Shown here: one piece after another, positions 1 through 9,800 of the stretch | How the letters are laid out: each line of letters begins with the position of its first letter | Position numbering within the stretch: position 1 is the stretch's first letter | DNA from: Streptomyces typhae | Lineage (GTDB): Bacteria; Actinomycetota; Actinomycetes; Streptomycetales; Streptomycetaceae | Length of the DNA: 48,173 bases | Assembly: GCF_009755605.1 (NCBI RefSeq) | Contig: NZ_WPNZ01000002.1 | Coordinates: 1-48,173, forward strand | Reading direction: 5' to 3' | The notes under the pieces: generated by a model | The model's input: the letters and a program-made list of their open reading frames with translations, nothing else | Told to the model about the DNA's origin: nothing | Database searches by the model: none | Program-made: the position numbers and the translations under genes

Positions 1-276
1 GACGGTGCGGCAAGGCAGACAGCAACGGGCGGGCGGGTGGGAAACCTCCGCGCAGCGGCGAAGGCCGTTGCCGGACGGTACGGCACGGCAGACAGCAACG
101 GGCGGGCGGGTGGGAAACCTCCGCGCAGCGGCGAAGGCCGTTGCCGGACGGTACGGCACGGCAGACAGCAACGGGCGGGCGGGTGGGAAACCTCCGCGCA
201 GCGGCGGAGGGCGTTGTCGGACGGTGCGGGAAGGCAGGCAGCAACGGGCGGGCGGGTGGGAAACCGCCCTGCGGCG
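1..276. repeat. 73-bp tandem repeat, about 3.8 copies
   Basis: Units begin at 1, 74, 147 and 220, an exact 73-bp period. The first three are nearly identical and the fourth diverges after position 265. The period is not a multiple of three, so the array is not conserved coding sequence. Each unit has a G-rich core (GGGCGGGCGGGTGGG), a short CCGC/GCGG stem, and CCGTTGC/GCAACGG arms that pair across unit junctions. The array starts at the window edge and may extend upstream. No convincing gene is seen from 1 to 358. Confidence 0.9.
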
Positions 277-358
277 GCGAGGTGGGCGCAGGCGTGTGCG
301 GGCGCCCCGCCCGCCCCCGGGAAGGGGCAGGTGGGGCGCGCGCGGCCGCGAGGGCGGG

Positions 359-2557
359 TCAGACGTGCTGCCAGGTGGGCGAGGCGGGCCGCGCCGCGGG
401 GGCGGGCTCGTCGTGGGAGACCTGGGGCAGCCACCGCAGGTACCGCGGGGTGTGCCAGTTCCGCTCACCGAGGAGACTCATGAGGGAGGGCAGCAGCACC
501 ATGCGGACAACGGTCGCGTCGAGGAGGACGGCCACCCCGAGCCCGACCCCCATCTGCTGCATGTCCTGCATGGACAGCATTCCGAAGACGGCGAACACCG
601 CCACCATGATGACCGCGGCCCCGGTCACCGCTCCGGCGGTCCGCGTGATCCCCTCCCGGATGGCGTCCGCGTTGCCGAGCCCCCGGTCCCTGGCCTCACG
701 GATCCGGGACACCACGAACACGTGGTAGTCCATGGACAGGCCGAAGAGGACCACGAGCACGAACAGCGGCATCCAGTTCTCGATGGCGCCGACCTTCTCC
801 GAGCCGATCAGCGACGCGCCCCAGCCGTGCTGGAAGACGGCCGTCATCACCCCGTACGCGGCCCCTACGGACAGCAGGTTGAGGGCGATGGAGGTCACGG
901 CGACGACGACGGAGCGGAAGCTGACGAGCATGAGCAGGAAGGTGACGGCGGCGATGAAGAGGAAGACCGGCACGATGCCCTCGCCGAGCTGATCGGTGAA
1001 GTCCTCGGACTCGGCCAGGTCCCCGCCGACGTACGCGGTGAGGGCGGGCCCGTGGGCAGACCCCGTACCGGCGCGCACGTCCCGTACGTCGGCGCGCAGT
1101 TCGGCGAGTGCCTTCTTGGCCTCGGCGCCGGTGCCGCTGCCGGGCAGCGGGACCGCGATCTCGGCGACGTTCTGCCGTGCGTGGACGGTGAGTTCGGCGC
1201 CCTTGCCGGCCCTGCGTGTCAGCTCCCGCAGCGCGTCCCGCGCCGGTGCGGACCGGATGTCGTCCGCCTTGGCCACGACAAGGGCGGGCTCGGGGCCGCC
1301 CGGGAACTCCGCGGTGATCTCGCGGAAGGACACCGAGAGCGGCGCGTCGGAGCCGAACTGCTTCTCCAGGCCGAGCTGTTCGGTCTTCATGCCGAGCGCG
1401 GGCGCGGCCAGGGCGAGCAGCAGCGCGGTCGCGGCGACCGCGAAGAACGCGGGCTTGGCGAGGACCGGCTTGAGCAGCGATCCCGCGACGGAGCCGCTGG
1501 CGTGGACGCCCTTCCTGGAGCGGCGGTTGAGGAAGGGGATGCGGCCGGCGTCGATGCGGTCGCCGAGCCAGGCGAGCAGCGCGGGCAGCACCGTCACGGA
1601 GCCGAGCATGGCCACGCAGACGACGAGGATGGTGGCGATCGCGAAGCCCTTGAACAGGAGCAGCCCGGAGAGGAACATGCCGGCCATGGCGACCATGACC
1701 GTCAGGCCCGACACCAGGACCGCGCGTCCGCTGGTGGCCGCGGCGATCCGCAGGGCCGTCTCCGCGTCGTGGCCCGCGGCCCGCTCGTCGCGCTCGCGGC
1801 GCAGGTAGAACAGGCAGTAGTCGACGCCGACTGCGAGGCCCATCAGGAACATCACGGAGAACGTGGTCTCGAACAGGTGCAGTCGGTGGCTGGCGAGGGA
1901 GAGCAGTCCGAAGGCGGCCACGCACGCGGTCAGGGCGAGCCCGACGGGCAGCAGCGCGGCCACGACGGCGCCGAAGGCGACGAGCAGGATGCCGAGCGCC
2001 AGCGGTACGGCCGTGAACTCGGCCTTCTTCAAGTCGTCGGCGAGCAGGTCGTTGAGGTGCTTCTCGGAGCTAGCGTCGCCGAACTGGTGGACGGTGACGC
2101 CGTGTTCCGCGCCCGCGTCCTTCGCCCTGTCGACGGCGTCGAGCACCGGCTGCACCTGGTCGGCGGCGTCGTCGGACTTGCCCTTGATCTGGAAGCGCAG
2201 GAGCGCCTCCTTGCCGTCCTTGGAGGGCAGCGGCTCCTTGAGCGCGGTGACCCTGCCGGTCCTGTCGAGGGCGCGGGACAGATCGGCCGCGGCATCGCGC
2301 CAGCCGTCGGGCGACTTGGCGCCGACCATGACGAGTTCGCTCGCGGGCTCGTCGATGCCGGCGTCGTCGAGGATCTTCGTGGCCCTGGCCGAGTCGCCGG
2401 TGCCCATCTCGTCGTCGGAGGCCGTGACCGTGCCGGTCGCGCCCCCGACGACCGTGGCGAGCACGACGAACACCAGCCAGCCGAGGATCGCTGTCCTGCG
2501 GTGGTGTGCGCTCCACACCCCCAGTCGTGCCGCGAGGTTCTGCCTCTTGGCGCCCAT
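359..2557 (-). CDS. MMPL/RND-family transporter
   Basis: A 732-residue integral membrane protein with the two-module architecture of the MMPL family: an N-terminal membrane segment, a large extracytoplasmic loop, a membrane bundle, then the same pattern again. The paired motifs GLAVGVDYCLFYLRRE (first bundle) and FGLSMDYHVFVVSRIREARD (second bundle) are the family's GxxxDY proton-relay signatures. Such proteins export lipids or small hydrophobic molecules using the proton motive force; the substrate here is unknown. The ATG at 2557 follows a GGGGCAGGGA ribosome-binding site. It is divergent from the two-component pair at 2805-4717, which could regulate it. Confidence 0.9.
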   Translation of the reverse strand: MGAKRQNLAARLGVWSAHHRRTAILGWLVFVVLATVVGGATGTVTASDDEMGTGDSARATKILDDAGIDEPASELVMVGAKSPDGWRDAAADLSRALDRTGRVTALKEPLPSKDGKEALLRFQIKGKSDDAADQVQPVLDAVDRAKDAGAEHGVTVHQFGDASSEKHLNDLLADDLKKAEFTAVPLALGILLVAFGAVVAALLPVGLALTACVAAFGLLSLASHRLHLFETTFSVMFLMGLAVGVDYCLFYLRRERDERAAGHDAETALRIAAATSGRAVLVSGLTVMVAMAGMFLSGLLLFKGFAIATILVVCVAMLGSVTVLPALLAWLGDRIDAGRIPFLNRRSRKGVHASGSVAGSLLKPVLAKPAFFAVAATALLLALAAPALGMKTEQLGLEKQFGSDAPLSVSFREITAEFPGGPEPALVVAKADDIRSAPARDALRELTRRAGKGAELTVHARQNVAEIAVPLPGSGTGAEAKKALAELRADVRDVRAGTGSAHGPALTAYVGGDLAESEDFTDQLGEGIVPVFLFIAAVTFLLMLVSFRSVVVAVTSIALNLLSVGAAYGVMTAVFQHGWGASLIGSEKVGAIENWMPLFVLVVLFGLSMDYHVFVVSRIREARDRGLGNADAIREGITRTAGAVTGAAVIMVAVFAVFGMLSMQDMQQMGVGLGVAVLLDATVVRMVLLPSLMSLLGERNWHTPRYLRWLPQVSHDEPAPAARPASPTWQHV

Positions 2558-2804
2558 GTCCCTGCCCCCAGTCGAGTAAGCGTGAAATAAGCCGAGCTGA
2601 CGTGGATCACGCTAGAAAGCAGCGCGGCGCCGCCCCAGCCGCCGAGGCCCCCTGTCGGTGAAGCAGAGGGCGAGGTCCGGGGGTGGTGCTGGCACCACCT
2701 GGGGCCGGGTGCCGGGCCCCATGACCCCGGCCGCGGTGACCAGGGAGAATGTTCGAGTGCCGGTACACAGGACGGGTACGGGCCGCTCGGAGGAGAGGGA
2801 CAGC

Positions 2805-4082
2805 ATGAAGACGTCGAGGGTGCGCGAGGCACTGTTGTCGGGGGCGCGGGGTCTGTATCTGGCCGTCGCCACGCTGGCCGGGTCGATCACGCTCTTCGTG
2901 CTCTCGGTCGTGTCGATCGTGCTCATCCCGCTCGGGATCGGTGTCTTCACGACCCCGGTGGTCCTCCAGATGGTCCGCAGTTACGCGAACGCGCGCCGTT
3001 CCCAGGCCGAGGCGTGGACGGGCATCCGGATCCCGAGCCCCTACGGGAGGCGTCCCGGTGGCGGGCAGGGCGGTGTCGTCGGCCAGGTCGCGCGCTGCAC
3101 GCGCCTGCTCAAGGACGCGGCGACCTGGCGGGACCTCCAGTGGCTCCTCGTCGACATGACGGCCGGATTCATCGTCGTGATCTTCGCCCCGGCCCTGGTG
3201 CTCTACCCGGTGTACGGCTGGGTGCTCGCCCTCGGTGTCTGGGAGCCGATCTACCACGCGGGCGGCGGCGAGTGGTACGGCTTCATCCACGTCGACTCGC
3301 AGACGGCGGCGAACGGTGCCGCCGTCCTCGGCACCGCGCTCGGCGTCCTCGCCCTCTTCCTCAACCCGTCCTTCGTCCGCGGCCACTTCCTCCTGGCCCG
3401 CACGCTGCTCGCGCCCACCGCCGCCATGCGCGAACGCCAACTGGCGCAGCGCGTGGACCGCCTTGAGGAGACCCGGCACGACGCGGTGGACAGCTCCGCC
3501 GCCGAGCTGCGCCGCATCGAGCGGGATCTGCACGACGGCGCGCAGGCCCGGCTCGTCGCCATGGGCATGGACCTCGGCACCATCGAGGCCCTGGTCGAGA
3601 AGGACCCGGCGAAGGCCAAGCAGATGATCGCCAAGGCCCGGCAGAACTCCGGCGAGGCCCTGACCGAGCTGCGCGACCTGGTCCGCGGCATCCACCCGCC
3701 GGTGCTCGCCGAGCGCGGCCTCGGCGACGCGGTGAAGGCCCTCGCGCTGCGCCTGCCGGTGCCGACGGACGTGGACGTGGAGCTGGCGGGCCGGGCCGGT
3801 GAGCCGGTGGAGGCGGCGGCGTACTTCGCGGTGAGCGAGACCCTGACGAACGCGGTGAAGTACGCGAACGCGGAACGCATCTGGGTGGACGTGCACCACG
3901 CGGAGGGCATGCTCCGCATCGCGGTGACCGACAACGGCAGGGGCGGCGCCGTCATCGGCGCCGGATCGGGGCTGAGCGGGATCGAACGGCGACTCGGTAC
4001 ATTCGACGGCGTACTGGCCGTCAGCAGTCCCGTTGGCGGTCCGACCATGGTGACCATGGAGATCCCTTGCGAGTTGTCCTAG
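2805..4082 (+). CDS. sensor histidine kinase (HisKA_3, NarL/DesK type)
   Basis: A 425-residue kinase. Residues about 15-60 and 110-190 hold pairs of membrane segments around a Streptomyces-type membrane sensor domain. The dimerisation motif ERDLHDGAQARL places the phospho-accepting His at residue 243, followed by a HATPase_c domain with N-box (SETLTNAVKYAN) and G-box (DNGRGG). The ATG at 2805 is chosen because AGGAGAGGGA lies just upstream; in-frame sequence further upstream reads as poor protein. The stop codon overlaps the start of the response regulator gene, so translation is probably coupled. The signal sensed is unknown. Confidence 0.9.
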   Translation: MKTSRVREALLSGARGLYLAVATLAGSITLFVLSVVSIVLIPLGIGVFTTPVVLQMVRSYANARRSQAEAWTGIRIPSPYGRRPGGGQGGVVGQVARCTRLLKDAATWRDLQWLLVDMTAGFIVVIFAPALVLYPVYGWVLALGVWEPIYHAGGGEWYGFIHVDSQTAANGAAVLGTALGVLALFLNPSFVRGHFLLARTLLAPTAAMRERQLAQRVDRLEETRHDAVDSSAAELRRIERDLHDGAQARLVAMGMDLGTIEALVEKDPAKAKQMIAKARQNSGEALTELRDLVRGIHPPVLAERGLGDAVKALALRLPVPTDVDVELAGRAGEPVEAAAYFAVSETLTNAVKYANAERIWVDVHHAEGMLRIAVTDNGRGGAVIGAGSGLSGIERRLGTFDGVLAVSSPVGGPTMVTMEIPCELS

Positions 4083-4717
4083 CCGAAGACCTCTTTCTGC
4101 TGCGCGACGGCCTCGTGCGGATGCTGGAGGCATTCGACTTCGAGATCGCGGCGGCGGTGGAGACCGGGCCCGAGCTGTCCAAGGCCCTGGCCGAATTGGA
4201 TCCTGACGTCGCCGTCGTCGACGTCCGGCTTCCGCCGTCGCACACGGACGAGGGACTCCAGTGCGCCCTCGCCGCGCGCCGGGCCCGCCCCGGTCTGCCG
4301 GTGCTCGTGCTCTCGCAGCACGTGGAGCAGTTGTACGCGCGTGAGCTGCTCGCGGACGGCAACGGCGGGGTCGGCTATCTCCTGAAGGACCGGGTCTTCG
4401 ACGCGGAGCAGTTCATCGACGCGGTGCGCCGGGTGGCCGCGGGCGGTACCGCGATGGACCCGACGGTCATCCAGCAGCTCCTCTCCCGGCGCGCCGCCGA
4501 CCAGCCCCTCGGCGCGCTCACCCCGCGCGAGCGCGAGGTCCTGGAGCTGATGGCGCAGGGGCGGTCCAATGCCGCCATCGCCTCCCAGCTCGTCGTCACG
4601 GAGCGGGCCATCGCGAAACACACCTCCAACATCTTCGCGAAACTCGGCCTGCCGGTCTCCGACGACGACAACCGCCGTGTCCTCGCGGTTCTCGCCTATC
4701 TCGACCAAGGGCGCTGA
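4067..4717 (+). CDS. LuxR/NarL-family response regulator
   Basis: A 216-residue regulator. The receiver domain spans residues 1-120, with acidic residues near the N-terminus (AED) and the predicted phospho-acceptor Asp52 in VAVVDVRLPP. The C-terminal GerE helix-turn-helix (LTPREREVLELMAQGRS through IFAKLGL) binds DNA. The only start that preserves the first receiver strand is a TTG at 4067, which overlaps the end of the kinase gene by 16 bp. This is the cognate partner of the upstream kinase. Regulation of the adjacent MMPL gene is inferred from position only. Confidence 0.92.
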   Translation: MRVVLAEDLFLLRDGLVRMLEAFDFEIAAAVETGPELSKALAELDPDVAVVDVRLPPSHTDEGLQCALAARRARPGLPVLVLSQHVEQLYARELLADGNGGVGYLLKDRVFDAEQFIDAVRRVAAGGTAMDPTVIQQLLSRRAADQPLGALTPREREVLELMAQGRSNAAIASQLVVTERAIAKHTSNIFAKLGLPVSDDDNRRVLAVLAYLDQGR

Positions 4718-4791
4718 CGCGCGAGAGCGTTGTCGGCGAGTTTTTCCGGGCGCCGTTGAACGACGTGGACTGCTGATGCGTACGTAGTCCC

Positions 4792-6219
4792 ATGGGACGC
4801 ACCTCACGACGCACCTCACAGCGCACCTCACGAAAACGGTCGAAGCTGGCCGGCCGGGCGATCGCCGCGTCGGCGGCGCTCGTCCTCGGCGGCGTCGGAC
4901 TCGTCGCGGTGAATGTCTACGCGAACGCCGACGAGACCGACGGGCGCCCGCCGGATGTCCGTACGCAGGAACGGAATCGGGGCGACGGGCAGCAGGCGAG
5001 CACGATCAGCTGCCCGGACGTCGGCAATCAGCTGCCGGACGTACCGCCGGACGCCCGCGCCGAAGTCGACCGTGAACTCGCCGCACTCGACAGCCAGATC
5101 ACCGACGCCTACGCGAAGTTCGCCGCGGCGGACGACAAGGATTCCGTGCTCGGCCCGCTGGCGGAGCAGCGGCGGCCGACCATCGAGAACATCGGCGCCG
5201 CCATCGACCGGGAAGGGCGCCCCCCGGAGAACCTCGACGGCATGGCCGCCTGCACCCTGCGGACCGAAGGACAGGGCCAGGACGGTCAGGAACAGAGCGG
5301 TCAGGACCAGGGCGGTCAGGGGCAGGCGGGAAACGGGCCCGAGGCCGGGGACTTCGTCGACATCACCTCCGTGCGGCCCAATGTCCGGGCGCCCCGCGAT
5401 CAGCGCGGCGCGTCCCGCGGCACCTTCACCACGAAATGCGGAACGAACGAGAACGGAAAGTTCAATCCCGACAACGTCATCGTCGCGCCCGGTGTGAGCA
5501 ATGGCGCCCACCACATGCACGACTACGTCGGAAATCAGGCGACGGATGCCTTCTCCGGCGACGACGACCTCGCGAACGGTGACACGAGCTGCCGGAACCA
5601 GGGCGACAAATCGACGTACTACTGGCCCGTCCTGAGGCTTCAGAACGGAAACGACGAGGACGACGCGGACGCGGACGGCGGCGGCCGGGACAAGAACGTC
5701 GGTGAGATCCGGACGCCGGACCAGGTCACGCTGAAATTCACCGGAAGTCCCGTCGGCAAGGTCACGGCGATGCCGCGTTTCCTGCGCATCATCACCGGCG
5801 ACGCCAAGGCGTTCACCAACGGCAACGCCAATGCCAACGCGTCCTGGAGCTGCACCGGATTCGAGAACCGGCAGCTCAAGGACAAGTATCCGATCTGCCC
5901 GGACGGCAGCAAGGTCGTCCGTACCTTCAACTTCCAGAGCTGCTGGGACGGCCGGAACACCGACAGCGCCAACCACCGCACGCATGTGGCGTTCGCCGAC
6001 CCGCGCAGCGGCCGCTGCCCGGGGGGCTTCCGCGCGATCCCGCGGCTGGTGCAGCGCATCGTGTACGACGTGCCGCCGGGGCCCGGCTTCGCCGTCGACT
6101 CCTTCCCCGAGCAGCTGCACAAGCCCGTCACCGACCACGGTGACTTCATCAACGTGTTCGACCAGAGGCTGATGCAGCGCGTCGCCAAGTGCATCAACGA
6201 CGGCCGCCGCTGCGCCTGA
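4792..6219 (+). CDS. secreted DUF1996 protein
   Basis: A 475-residue protein with a basic N-terminus (residues 1-20), a hydrophobic export or anchor segment (about 21-43), a helical region (60-150), a Gln/Gly-rich linker (about 160-180) and a C-terminal DUF1996 domain (about 210-470). The domain shows [28 protein letters not shown] and [13 protein letters not shown]. Many conserved Cys and His residues suggest disulfides and possibly a metal or catalytic site in the extracytoplasmic space. The family's function is not established. The ATG at 4792 has no strong ribosome-binding site nearby, so the start is less certain. Confidence 0.85.
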   Translation: MGRTSRRTSQRTSRKRSKLAGRAIAASAALVLGGVGLVAVNVYANADETDGRPPDVRTQERNRGDGQQASTISCPDVGNQLPDVPPDARAEVDRELAALDSQITDAYAKFAAADDKDSVLGPLAEQRRPTIENIGAAIDREGRPPENLDGMAACTLRTEGQGQDGQEQSGQDQGGQGQAGNGPEAGDFVDITSVRPNVRAPRDQRGASRGTFTTKCGTNENGKFNPDNVIVAPGVSNGAHHMHDYVGNQATDAFSGDDDLANGDTSCRNQGDKSTYYWPVLRLQNGNDEDDADADGGGRDKNVGEIRTPDQVTLKFTGSPVGKVTAMPRFLRIITGDAKAFTNGNANANASWSCTGFENRQLKDKYPICPDGSKVVRTFNFQSCWDGRNTDSANHRTHVAFADPRSGRCPGGFRAIPRLVQRIVYDVPPGPGFAVDSFPEQLHKPVTDHGDFINVFDQRLMQRVAKCINDGRRCA

Positions 6220-6323
6220 CCCCTCCCTCCCGTCCCCTTGACGGTTCCCCTCCGGGGGTCCCCCTTACTGCTGCGCGGTCGGCCCGCGCGGTGCCGGTGG
6301 AAGTGCCCCCTGTGCCCAGGGCC

Positions 6324-6374
6324 CGGTCCTCGCTCCCCCCACCACGCCACTCGTCAGGAGTGGTGCGAGGACCG
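6324..6374. terminator. nested hairpin between convergent genes
   Basis: A 10-bp outer stem (6324-6333 with 6365-6374, CGGTCCTCGC) encloses a 6-bp inner stem CCACTC/GAGTGG (6347-6352 with 6358-6363, loop GTCAG). It spans the 3' end of the minus-strand gene ending at 6354 and faces the end of the DUF1996 gene, so it could act as a bidirectional terminator. There is no U tract, as is usual in this GC range. Confidence 0.6.
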
Positions 6375-6776
6375 TTCCACCGTCCCGCCGAGCCGGCCGC
6401 GCAGCGCTCCCACCACGGCGGGCTCGCCGACCGCGACCCACTTGCGGCCGACCAGATAGGTGCCGCCGTAGTCCTTGGCCGCGTTCAGCCACTCGCGTTC
6501 GCCGCGGTCGGTGGCGAAGGTGGCGAGGACGAAACGGCCGTCCTCGTTGCGGCAGTCGGCCTGGCGCAGCTCGTCGGCGTCCGTCTGGATGTCGGGCGCG
6601 CACTCGGCCCGCGCGGCGAGCTGCTCCAGGGTGCCGGTGGCCGTCCTCGGAGCCGCGGCCGGGCCCCGGGAGGCCCCGTCCCTGTCGGTGCCGGTGCCGG
6701 TGGCGAGGCCCGCCGCGATCACCAGGCCGCATGTGGTGGCCGAAAGCGCCCCCGCGGCCCACATCATCTTCCTCAT
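6354..6776 (-). CDS. small exported protein of unknown function
   Basis: A 140-residue protein, not recognised as a named family. Residues 1-25 (MRKMMWAAGALSATTCGLVI and onward) look like a signal peptide or N-terminal anchor. The mature part contains two Cys (AECAPDI, QADCRNE) that could form a disulfide, followed by FVLATFATDRGEREWLNAA and YLVGRKWVAVGE. Alternation of strands and helices suggests a small alpha/beta fold. The ATG at 6776 is preceded by GGGAGAG at good spacing. It is divergent from the GH89 gene and convergent with the DUF1996 gene. Confidence 0.75.
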   Translation of the reverse strand: MRKMMWAAGALSATTCGLVIAAGLATGTGTDRDGASRGPAAAPRTATGTLEQLAARAECAPDIQTDADELRQADCRNEDGRFVLATFATDRGEREWLNAAKDYGGTYLVGRKWVAVGEPAVVGALRGRLGGTVERSSHHS

Positions 6777-6829
6777 CGCTCTCTCCCGTCGCGTCCGGCG
6801 ATGTGAACTCGCCTTGTCCGTACGCACCG

Positions 6830-6858
6830 TTGAGCACTGGAGGCCGCGCGGATACCGT
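6830..6858 (+). promoter_or_regulatory. putative promoter for the GH89 gene
   Basis: TTGAGC (6830-6835) and TACCGT (6853-6858) are separated by 17 bp, matching housekeeping-type -35 and -10 spacing. The start codon at 6889 follows, with a purine-rich CAGGGGG just upstream. Assigned by eye only. Confidence 0.45.
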
Positions 6859-6888
6859 GCGCCGCAGCCATCGACGCAGGGGGTACAC

Positions 6889-9800
6889 ATGTCCGGACCG
6901 TCGCGACGTTCCGTGCTCGGCACCGCCGGTGCCATCGGCCTGGCCGGCGCCGGGGGTCTGGGTGCCGCCGTCGGCATCCACACCCCGGCCCGCGCGGCCG
7001 AGGGACCCGCCAGGGGCCCCGCCCTCGATACGGATTCCGCGCGCTCCGTGCTCATTCGACAGCTCCCGCACCACGCGGACCAGTTCCGGCTGAGACTCGT
7101 CCCGGCGGACGGCGGCCGGGACCACTTCCGTGTGAGCGGCGCCAAGGGCCGCATCGAGGTGTCGGGCACCACTCCCGCCGTGCTCCTCACGGGGGTCCAC
7201 TGGTACCTGAAGTACGTGTGCGGCGCGCACATAGCCTGGAACGGCAGCCAGCTCGACCTGCCCGCGCACCTGCCCGCGCCCGCGCGCCCCCTGCGCCGCT
7301 CGACCGCGCTCCCCCACCGCTTCGCCCTGAACGACACCAACGACGGCTACACCGCCCCGTACGCGGACTGGCCGTACTGGGAGCGCATGATCGACGTCCT
7401 CGCGCTGCACGGCTGCAACGAGGTGTTCGTCATCGCGGGCATGGAGGGCGTCTACCACCGGGTCCTGAAGGACTTCCACTACACCGACGCGGAGTCCCGC
7501 GCCTGGCTGCCCGCGCCCTCGCACCAGCCGTGGTGGCTGCTCCAGAACCTGTCCGGGTACGGCGGGCCGCTCTCACCCGAGATCATCGACCGGCGCGTCG
7601 ACCTCGGCCGGAAGATCGTGACCCGGCTGCGGGAACTCGGCATGGCCCCGGTGCTCCCCGGCTACTACGGCCACGTACCGGACGGCTTCGTGGCCCGCAA
7701 CGGCGGTGACGCGCGCGTCGTGCCGCAGGGCACCTGGCACGGCTTCCGGCGGCCCGACTGGCTGGATCCGCGCACGGACGCGTTCGCGCAGGTCGCCGCG
7801 GCGTTCTACCGGCACCAGGGCGATGTCTTCGGTACGGCACACCACTTCAAGATGGACCTCCTGCACGAGGGCGGCACCGCGGGCGACGTCCCCGTACCGG
7901 CCGCGGCGAAGGGCGTGGAGGCGGCCCTTCAGAAGGCGCACCCGGGCGCGACCTGGGTGATCCTCGGCTGGCAGGAGAACCCGCTGCCCGAACTCCTCGA
8001 CGCCATCGACCGGCGGAAGATGCTGATCGTCGACGGTGTCTCCGACCGCTACCGGAGCGTCACCGACCGCGAGAAGGACTGGGGCGGCACGCCCTACGCC
8101 TTCGGCACGATCCCGAACTTCGGGGGCCGCACCACCATCGGCGCCCGCACCCATCTGTGGCAGGAGAAGTTCTTCGCCTGGCGCGACAAGGAGAACAGCG
8201 CGCTCGCCGGCACCGCGTATCTGCCCGAGGCCACGGACCGCGACCCGGCGGCCTTCGAGCTGTTCTCCGAGCTGGCCTGGCGGGACGACGAGGTGGACCG
8301 CGCCGCGTGGTTCGCCGGGTACGCCGACTTCCGCTACGGGCGCCGCGACCGGCACGCCCGCGCCGCCTGGAGCGCCCTGCACGACACCGCGTACCAGCAC
8401 CGGGCCGTCGAGCGCAGCGACCCGCACGACTCGCTGTTCGCCGCGCGCCCCGACCTGGCAGCGAACCGCGCCGCCGAGTACGCGCCGCGCGCCCTCACCT
8501 ACGACCCAGGCCGTTTCGACGCGGCCTTCGCGGGCCTGCTCGGCGTCGCGGACGGCCTGAGACGCAGCGCCGCGTACCGGTACGACCTCGTCGACGTGGC
8601 CCGCCAGGCCCTCGCCCACCGCAGCCGCCAGCTCCTGCCCCAGCTCAAGACGGCGTACGACCGCAAGGACCAGGCCGCCTTCCGGGCCCTCTCCACGCTC
8701 TGGCTGCGCCTGCTGCGCCTCTGCGACGACGTCACGGGCACGCATCCGGCGTTCCTGCTCGGCCCCTGGATCGAGGACGCGCGGCGCCTGGCCACCAGCG
8801 ACACCGAACGCGTCGAGTTCGAGCGCACCGCGAAGGTCCTCATCACGGTGTGGGGCGACCGGCCCACCTCGGACCCCGGCAATCTGCACGACTACGGCAA
8901 CCGCGAGTGGCACGGCCTGACCGCGGACTTCTACTTCGTGCGCTGGCAGAAGTGGCTCGACGAACTGGCGGACGCGCTGGCCGCCGGGCGCACGCCGGTG
9001 CCGGTGGACTGGTTCGGGGCGGTGGAGGAACCCTGGACCCGGGAACGCAAGGACTATCCCCTCCGCCCCGTCGCGGACGCGTACCGCACCGCGTCCCGCG
9101 TCCACGACGTCCTCGCCCGCGCCCCCTACCAGGGGTCCCTGGAGGTCACCGCGGAGCCGCCGTCCTTCCCGCCCGGCGGGCACGCGCGCGTGGCGGCGCT
9201 GTTCCGCAACGTCAACGGGCTGCGCGCCACGGGGCGTGTCGACTTCACCCTGACCGGACTCGACGCGGAGCCCGAGGGGCCGACGTCGCTCCCCCGTGTA
9301 CCCGCCGGGGGCACCGGCTCGGCCGCCTGGCGCGTGGACGCCCCCGCCACTCCCCTCGACCGGCCGCTGCGTCCGCTCCCCTTCACGCTCACCGCGCGGT
9401 ACGGCCCGCAGGGGGAGCCACGGGTGGACGCCGTGCACGAGGGCACCCTCTTCGTGGCGGGCCCCCTGTCGGCGGGCTGGCTGACGTACACCGACAACGA
9501 CGCCGTCTTCGGGGAGCTGGACGGGCGGTACGCCATCGACGGGAGCGGGGCCGATCTGTGGCGGGGCACCACGGAGTTCGGTTCGCTCTACCGTCCCGGC
9601 GCCCTGCGGGACGGGGTGTCCGTCACCGTCCGCGTCGACTCCCAGGCCACGACCGGCCCCTGGGCCCGCGCCGGCATCATCGCCCGCAACTCCCTCGCCG
9701 CTCCCGGCTCCCCCGGCTTCCTCAACCTCGCCGTCACCCCCGCCAACGGGGTCGTCCTCTCCTACGACACGACCGGGGACGGCACCCTGGACACCTACCG

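Noticed and set aside
1..276. Possible CRISPR array
   Set aside because: The 73-bp units are contiguous with no unique spacers and no cas genes nearby. The same applies to the 23-bp and 24-bp arrays.
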